From the NCBI GenBank assembly GCA_932521035.1, contig OW051496.1:1984001-2048000 (forward strand): a DNA stretch of 64,000 nt, given 5' to 3'. The position numbers were made by a program, and so were the translations under genes. Below are positions 57,660 through 64,000 of this stretch, in pieces; position 1 is the stretch's first letter; each line of letters begins with the position of its first letter. The notes beneath the pieces are model-generated. The model made no database searches and was not told where the DNA came from. It worked only from the letters and a program-made list of their open reading frames with translations. The DNA is from Oscheius dolichura (taxonomy: Eukaryota > Nematoda > Chromadorea > Rhabditida > Rhabditidae).

Positions 57660-57851
57660 TTTCTATCATAATAATAGGCAGATCTCTGTCTGTCTGCGAG
57701 ACATGTCGTCTGTGTAGATCGACAGGTCAAACGGGAGAGAAGCAGAAAGTTTCGACCGTCAGATCTTATCCGACTGCCAATTCTTTTTCGACCGAAATAA
57801 ACTAATCCCAACGCGGCCAAAGGCCGCCGGAGGCATACTGGTTTCTATCAT
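57660..57851. mobile_element. 172-bp short interspersed element with 10-bp target duplication
   Basis: Element 57670-57841 (AATAATAGGCAGATCTCTG...GGAGGCATACTGG) is flanked by TTTCTATCAT on both sides. A close copy lies at about 23297-23471. The AATAAT end read in reverse would be a simple 3' tail, as in a retroposon. Confidence 0.7.
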
Positions 57852-59106
57852 GAGAAGAAGATAAATCCAGGCTGGAGCATTTCAACTACCCATCTTACAG
57901 TACAACTTTTCATATTTTGCTTCAGTGTTCACTAATTTTTGCGATTACAACTCGCCGCTAAACAAAAACTTATTTGATGAGAAAAATATAAATCCCAAAC
58001 GAAACAATCCGCTGTCATGTTTATTTTCACCGAAATTTCGCTATTCACCACATTAGATTGTATCGCAATAATGATCAGGTTATGAACCAGGACTGAAACA
58101 TTCCAGCTTCTCTTACAAACCATCGGGACTTTGGCGATGAATATTCAATTTTCTAGGAGAAATTGAAATACTTGCGATGCTCCAGTGAAACATATCGACG
58201 ATTGAGAGGATATGAAGGCAGACGGAAACATTTCCCATCCACGATTCCTGCTATAATGAGATTTTTCTGTGTTTTCTTGTTCGTCCTTGGTAATCGTCTC
58301 AAAAGATCGAACCATTTCTCTTTTGGAAAGCATATGAACCAGGAGGGAAACAATTCTCAACTACCCAGCTCAAAATTTTATTGTTTTTCTTATTCCCTGT
58401 AAGCAAGACCGATCAAAACAGTCCGCCAATTGGCTGAATATAAAGCTGACCTGAAACATGTTGTTGTCCTCTATTCCTTACTTTCTCCCGGCTGTTTACC
58501 TTCCTCGTCCTTCCTTATCTCTCTCTCTCTTCCTGCCTGTCTGGTTGTTGCGCATCTGTTATGTTTCCCGCGCCATTTGAATGTCTCAACCTGTGATACG
58601 GCTATCCATCCATCTCTCTCTCTCTTTCTCCGCAAACTAACGCCTCTCCGTACCTAGCACTTTACGCCTTGCGTGTCTAATCAGCTGTACCCGTCGCTGC
58701 TTTTTCAAACCTTCGTTTCAGTTATTTCTTATAGGCCCACGGAATCAACCAATAAACATCGAATTATCGTAATTCTTTTATGGAAAAATCGAAACATTCT
58801 TTGGATTTTCCTGATTTCTAGCAGTTTTGAAGCAGTTTTTACTCTAAATTAGGTCCTAAAAAGGCCTGAAATTATTGTTTCAGTGCTCCTAGAAAAGGAA
58901 AGAGTCATATTCCTATCCACTGTAATTAGCAGCCGTTCTTTCTCTACAAACCGGTAACTTCCTTTCCTATGGCTATCAAACCATCGGGTAAAAACTGAAA
59001 TGCTTTTATTCTTTTCTTTGGCATTCGAGCGTCATTCGAGCATCGTTTCTCCGCTTGCTTCTCTTTAATCCTCCCCTTGAAACCAAAATAAGATCAAAAA
59101 CTTTAG
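57852..59106. other. Degenerate repeat field upstream of gene H
   Basis: GAATATNAAG-like phrases recur near 57410, 57510, 58205 and 58435, and AACCAGGANNGAAACA near 58085 and 58337, suggesting an old eroded duplication. A CT-rich tract is at 58520-58630. No supported gene. Confidence 0.35.
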
Positions 59107-59897
59107 AGTGTTCCTCTCTATGCTGGACGGCGAGGCGCCTCCTCTTCTCCCTCCAGAAGATGTTGTCAGGAGTGTCTTCGAACTTAGCGGCGATCGGTTG
59201 TCTCTATTCGAGGTGGATGCTGTCATCTCTACTGTGAGGAGTGTTCTCACTAGAGGTTGGTTTATTCAATTCTCAAAAGATGCTATAGTCTATTTCCAAC
59301 GGATATGTCACGGGATTTAAAGGTCTGTCGCGCCTCCGCTGTGAGACCAGCCTTCTTCCGACATGGTCTCGCAACGGAGATGCGCCGCGAAATTTGAACT
59401 CGTGACATATCCTTTGAAACGGACTATACTAAACGCAGAGAATTGAGGAAAAACTAATAAGGCTGGAATTTTTTGGTTTTTAGATTTCCGTGTTTCCGCA
59501 AAAGTTTAAAATAATCTGGAAACTAGCGTAACTGATGAGTTTGCGCATTTGATTTCCGAAAAACGGCAATTTCAAGTTTTCTACAATTGAAATGGTGGGC
59601 AACGCAGGCAATTTTGTTTTCATTCACATTAGCATTGAAAATTGCTCAATTTAGACTGCGCCTAAGAACAAAGAACTAAAATTTTCCCATAAAATGCCAT
59701 ATAATACTTTTCCCGAACCACAAAAGAAAGTTAATTTCCCCCATTTTTCAGGTTGCAATCCAGTCCAAGAGGAGAGTATCTCTTCCTCCTCGTCCAGTTC
59801 TCCTTCTTCTCCTTCCTCTTTCTGGTTTTTGTTGTCTTCTTCCGGCTCCATTGACTACATTTCCGAGGGTTGTCGCCCGTTGCTGGGAATCCTTCCG
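59107..59897 (+). CDS. Gene H: two exons of an unrecognised gene
   Basis: Exon 59107-59255 (VFLSMLDGEAPPLLPPEDVVRS...) is bounded by ctttag and a weak G|GTTGG donor; exon 59752-59897 by tttttcag and CCG|GTAAGT. The phase agrees (Gly split 1+2). The second exon has a Ser-rich run then IDYISEGCRPLLGILP. Codon choice is more GC-rich than the flanks. The intron carries a MITE (59284-59428). No first or last exon found and no family recognised, so this may be a fragment. Confidence 0.4.
59284..59428. mobile_element. 145-bp palindromic MITE, TATAGTC/TTTCCAACGGATA family
   Basis: TATAGTCTATTTCCAACGG at the left, CCTTTGAAACGGACTATA at the right, with GATATGTCACG / CGTGACATATC and GCGCCTCCGCTG / CAACGGAGATGCGC pairing inward. 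Confidence 0.75.
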
Positions 59898-60982
59898 GTA
59901 AGTGTTTGTTTCTCAAGAAGTAGCCAGTGACCGTAACCTCCGGTGCCATCCACACTATCACCCGTTCCCGTCCGTTCTTTTACGCAGTTGTAAATTGCTA
60001 GGGATGAGAAAAGGGCAATCACTAGGGCGAAGCGAGAAGAGAAACTTTGATAAAGTAATTTTTTGACCACCAAAGGACGGTAAAGCAATGTTTATTTGTT
60101 CCCAGGCTCTAATAAGTAACTTGAAAATGAAAATAAAAGAAAATGTTTTTTATTGGCGGTAAAAGTTAGGTCAAAATGTCCATTTTTCTTCTGTTCCTAG
60201 GTGAAAAACAACTTTGGCCGCTTCAGATAGACAGATTTTTGACAAAATCCCATGAAACAGGGGAGAAATAAAGAAAAAAAACGTCTTGTTACCATCAGAA
60301 AAACCTGAATAAGTCATCAGAAAGGGGTTCTTTGAAAATTATTCCCAATAAGAAAGGTACTCAGTAAATCCGTACTGAAGATTACGCGTCAAGAAATATT
60401 TTGCCCGGAACTTTAGAAAATCTGTGATCCGCGTTCTTTTTCCCAGTATCATTTCTTTTTACCCCCTCCTCTTCCAACGTAATTACAATGTTCCTGGACT
60501 TTAATAAATAACTTGAAAAGTAAAAATATAGCAATTCATCATCGAAGTATGATTGCAGCGAATTCGTCGTTTTCTTACTTTTGGTGTTTATACAACGCCT
60601 CGTTGAGTTCTTTCAGACGACATTTTTTGGGGAGAAGCTATACAGAAAAAAACTAGGAGTAGAGTGGGATCGATCTTTCAATCAGTTCTACAAAATATTG
60701 AAAGTCTAAAAGCTCTCATCGAAACTTGAAAGACTATGTTCCCTTTCCGAGCAGTTCCGAGCAGTAAGAAATAACCATGTTCCTATACTTTAATAAATAG
60801 GTTGGAGAGTAAAAAAGTAAGCTGTGATATACTGTAAGAAGTGAAACAATACTCTTATTCTTCCCTGTCATTATGGCTTACAAAGGAGAGCAAACGATTT
60901 CTCATTCGGAAAGTCCTTCCCCGAAAAGTATTGAAATGTTCTTTTTACGAATTTTCGCCAGACTATGATTGTTGCGTCGAAG
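59898..60982. other. Repeat-bearing gap
   Basis: The phrase AATAAATAACTTGAAAA (variants) recurs near 60110, 60503 and 60790, and again near 62115, with similar upstream words (TGTTCCTGGACT). It looks like an old tandem repeat. No supported gene. Confidence 0.4.
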
Positions 60983-61948
60983 CCAGGAATGCTCGGATAA
61001 TGGATTTTCTTACCGATAAACGGATAACGGATAATTCCGGATAATGAAAATTCCGGAAAATTATCCGCGGATAATCGCCAAAATCAATTATCTGCGGACT
61101 AGTGAAGTTAATAGAAACGACGATAGCTCCAGCGACACCAAAAAATTCGGCCCTAAATGAACCGACATGTTCGGGCAACTTCGAATAAAGTCTTTTACAA
61201 TGTGACAGGTTTGCTGCAAACGGAGATATCCCGTTGGGTTACACTAAAAACAATGTTTAAAAGATTTAAAATTGAAAAAAACTTTTGTGATTACTTTTTC
61301 CAAATTGTTTGGATTCAACTTCAAGATGGGAAAGGCTTCCATTCCAGAAGGAGCAGAAGAAGCGACCGTTTATTTACGTTGAGAAGATTTTTGGTGTAAC
61401 GGCAGGCCGGTCTGTATTTCAGTCTTGTGAACGTTTTGACTATGCAAGAAGGTTAACCTCTATCAAATAGTCTTTCGTAACGATCAGCTGCCTTGCCACC
61501 GAGCGCGACTCAACCCCTCTCGGTTACGGCCATACCACGTTGAAAATACGCCATCCCGTCCGATCTGGCAAGTCAAGCAACGTTGGGCCCGGTTAGTACT
61601 TGGATCGGAGACGGCTTGGGAATCCCGGGTGTCGTAATCTTTTCCCCTTTTTTTAATTTTATTTTTCTAAATTTACGGTTGTTTTTCAGTATCGCTTCCT
61701 ATTTTTTGACATGACACACTCCTCACGTTACTCGCATTCGATGAAATCTCTTTTCAAAGTGAAGAGCGATATTTAATAAAAGTTTATGAGGTTTATATTT
61801 GGCAGGTTACCAAATAAGACATTTATTTATGAGAAAGTCACGGCCAGCCTTGGAGGATTCCGGTCATTTATGGACAGGATAACTTATAACGGATAACATT
61901 AGAAGAATGACCGGATTATCCGGTTTTCGGATTATCCAAACATCACTG
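60983..61948. mobile_element. Probable hAT-like element enclosing a 5S rRNA gene
   Basis: Left end CAGGAATGCTCGGATAATGG, right end CGGATTATCCAAACATCACTG, both variants of the CAGGGATGTGCGGATAATCC end at 10607-10629. Flanks GTCGAAGC and ATCCAAGC match 6 of 8. CGGATAAT repeats lie subterminally at both ends. Confidence 0.5.
61522..61640 (+). rRNA. 5S ribosomal RNA
   Basis: 119 bases with the 5S hallmarks: CCATCCCGTCCGATCTGGCA, the AAGCAACGTTGGGC internal box A, GTTAGTACTTGGATCGGAG box C and GGGAATCCCGGGTG. The ends GGTTACGGCC and GTCGTAATCT pair with a few mismatches. A T-run follows (61640-61643 and 61648-61654), as for RNA polymerase III. It appears as a single copy between repeats, not in a tandem array, and could be a dispersed or transposon-carried copy. 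From memory it resembles nematode 5S most. Confidence 0.9.
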
Positions 61949-63769
61949 ATCCAAGCCGAATATTGTTGTTGAATATTTCGTGCCTAGAAGTAGCTTTGCC
62001 ACAACATTCAAAGGAAAAAAACATCATAACTGACTTCTCCAATCCTTTTTTTGACCTTGCTCCTCTAGATAGTCTAACAAAATATAAAAATTGTCATGCT
62101 CCATGACTGTTATAAATAACTTGAAAACGAAATAAAAGTAGTCAGCGGCTCTCACCTTCCTCTCATCATAATGAAAAACAAGCACGCTCTACCACATTAT
62201 TGTTACACTAAATACTGCTGCCTAGAAATATTTAGCCCGAAACTTTCAATCAAAAAATAGTCGAAAAAGTTTTCAGGATGGCTTTTGCCACCCTTTTACA
62301 GTCAATCTTCGTTATTTCACGGGTTACTGTAAATCAACCGTTCTGTTATCCTTTCCAGCTGTTTTTACCCATTTCTCTCACGTTTTTAGCCATTAATTCT
62401 TGCGTGGAACAGCTGTTTTTCCACAATGAGCTGATATTTAAAAGGCGAGGCGACGAAGTCACCGGACTAACGACCTTGTCCCACTCCTCGCGGCGGAAAG
62501 GAAGAAAAAGAAAGATTGAAAGGAAAAGAAAAGACTGGACAAAAACTGTCCGCCGCGCGCTCACGTTAGCTGGCTTATCCCCAGGAAATATCCACAAGGC
62601 GCCGCTCTTGCGCCATTCAATTGCAGTTCTCCTGCCGCAAAACCGAAATAATGGCTGGATCACACATCAAAGGGGAAGTATATTTGACGAACGGGGGACT
62701 GTAGAACTGAAGAATTACCGTAATTTCTTGCCAAACATTCCCTAATTTATGTAAGAGCACTTCGATGAATTTGTCGAATTATCATCATTGCGTTTTGCCC
62801 ACCCTATATTGGAATAGTAAAACTTTTTAGTAGGGTTCTTTTACCAATAAGACGTTGAATAACGTTGCTATGGATCTGGTATACTGTAGATTCAGTCGCT
62901 TTGTACGAGACGTTATGCAGAGATGATTTTTGTTTCGCGATTACTGGCTTCACTAATGTTCTCTCTTTTGGGAAATATTTATGTTTTACTTGATACATAA
63001 AGTAAAAGTTTAGTCTATATTTCAGTGCATCGTCCCCTTAGTTCCAATTTTGAATTTTTCTCTAATTTTTGACTGTTCAGCGTGCGAAAGTTCTGAAAGA
63101 GGAAGTGCATCGCTATCTCATTGTTTTTCAATTTTGGGTATGGCGAAGGTGTGAGACGCACTCCATTACCTAAGCAGTGGTCATTTTATGTTTTGCTCAC
63201 CCTATATTAGAATGAGAAAACATGTAAAAAGTACTCGTGCATGCGTTGAGAGTGGAAAACGTGTCTATTGTCTAACAAGAGCTATTTACCTCAACTGTTG
63301 GCTAAAAGTAAGTATAGAGAAATAAAACGACGCGTGATTACGAAGGGAATGAGAAACATTGGAATGTGTGGCAATTTTCCAGCACCATCCATTCCGTAGA
63401 GGGATTTATTGAAGAACTGTCACACACTTCGTATCACCATTATCGTATTCCCTTCTCCAACCTATATTGGGACAGTACAATTACAATACAATTCCCAAAA
63501 TCAGCGTGTATCACGCGAGGGAAGCCTCTTGTCCCTTGGTGCAGTTCTTGAACTGCTACAGCGGGACGGCGAGGTGGTTCATGGATTTCTATTTGAAAAT
63601 TACAGCGAGCCTACAATCTCAGTTTATGCTTCACCTATCTTATATTGGTATGGTAAAGCAGTAGAAATCATTCAATCGAGGGGTTTTCAAGCATGTTTAT
63701 CTGCCTGTTTTGAGTATTTTTCGCGATTCTATAAGTGAAAACACGGTTATAAACAGCATTTGAGGGAGA
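61949..63769. other. Degenerate repeats; no firm gene
   Basis: CCTATATTGG/CCTATATTAG phrases recur near 62805, 63200, 63460 and 63640, each followed by a GTAAA-like word. A 155-codon frame at 62278-62745 starts just after ttttcag but has no domain and mixed composition; it is left as uncertain. Confidence 0.35.
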
Positions 63770-63934
63770 TATAGTCCGTTTCCAACCGTTTTTTTCCAAT
63801 TGGGACCATTTGACAATTTGTGGAACAAAAGCGCCTGATTTTCAAATTCAAAGTGGGAACGTCAGGCAACTTTTGCTCGTAATGTTCCCAAATGGTCCCC
63901 AGCGGAAAAACACCTAGGCTGGAAATGGACTATA
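63770..63934. mobile_element. 165-bp palindromic MITE, TATAGTC family
   Basis: TATAGTCCGTTTCCAACCG at the left and GGCTGGAAATGGACTATA at the right. Inside, GGGACCATTTG and CAAATGGTCCC pair. Related to 59284 and 21035. Confidence 0.7.
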
Positions 63935-64000
63935 GGTGATTGGCAAGGAGAGATGACATACTGTCAAATGGGTAATTACAATTATTTGCGTAATGTTTGT

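Noticed and set aside
61160-61520. Spliced-leader RNA gene next to the 5S gene
   Set aside because: Nematode 5S genes often sit beside SL1 genes, but no SL-like exon or Sm site is visible on either side here.
62278-62745. 155-codon frame right after a tttcag
   Set aside because: No recognisable domain, odd composition, and a competing minus-strand frame; kept only as uncertain in the gap entry.

Overview
This is eukaryotic nuclear DNA, most likely from a nematode. Genes have many short introns with strong (t)tttcag or tttttag acceptors. Several start codons sit 1-8 bases after such an acceptor, as expected where a spliced leader is added. The single 5S rRNA gene resembles nematode 5S from memory, and an ATG16 homologue is present. 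I cannot name the species.

Layout. At 0-2.3 kb a kelch gene enters from the left edge with two in-frame six-blade kelch units. A membrane-anchored type-B carboxylesterase (571 codons, 11 exons) lies on the minus strand from 15298 to 2370. Its 9.5-kb intron 6 holds three plus-strand genes: a triplicated coiled-coil gene without kelch repeats (B, 4462-6217) and two coiled-coil/kelch genes (C, 6559-8175; D, 9815-12688). A complete 15-exon ATG16L-type autophagy gene spans 17890-24536. From 25.9 to 51.6 kb there is a broken cluster of protein kinase-kelch fusion genes: a remnant (K0), an in-frame kinase-kelch-kinase-kelch gene (K1/K3), an N-lobe fragment (K4) and one complete 583-residue gene (K5). 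Between and beyond these lie a small cysteine-rich membrane protein gene, a small cysteine-rich gene, two exons of an unrecognised gene at 59.1-59.9 kb, and a 5S rRNA gene at 61.5 kb.

The rest is repeat-rich. I see hAT-like elements with 8-bp target duplications, two families of TTAA-flanked elements, several palindromic MITE families, tRNA-derived SINEs with a shared tail, and old degenerate tandem repeats.

The main result is the kelch module. The same two-exon kelch cassette, always entered at a phase-0 junction (T followed by I-L) and always split at the same codon, follows either a coiled-coil N-terminus or a complete TKL-type kinase domain. In K5 and K4 the kinase begins with a myristoylation-type N-terminus. 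I do not know of a described animal family with the kinase-kelch architecture. It looks like a young, locally amplifying family made by exon shuffling and unequal crossing-over. Its function is unknown; a membrane-tethered kinase using a variable kelch propeller to choose partners is inference only.
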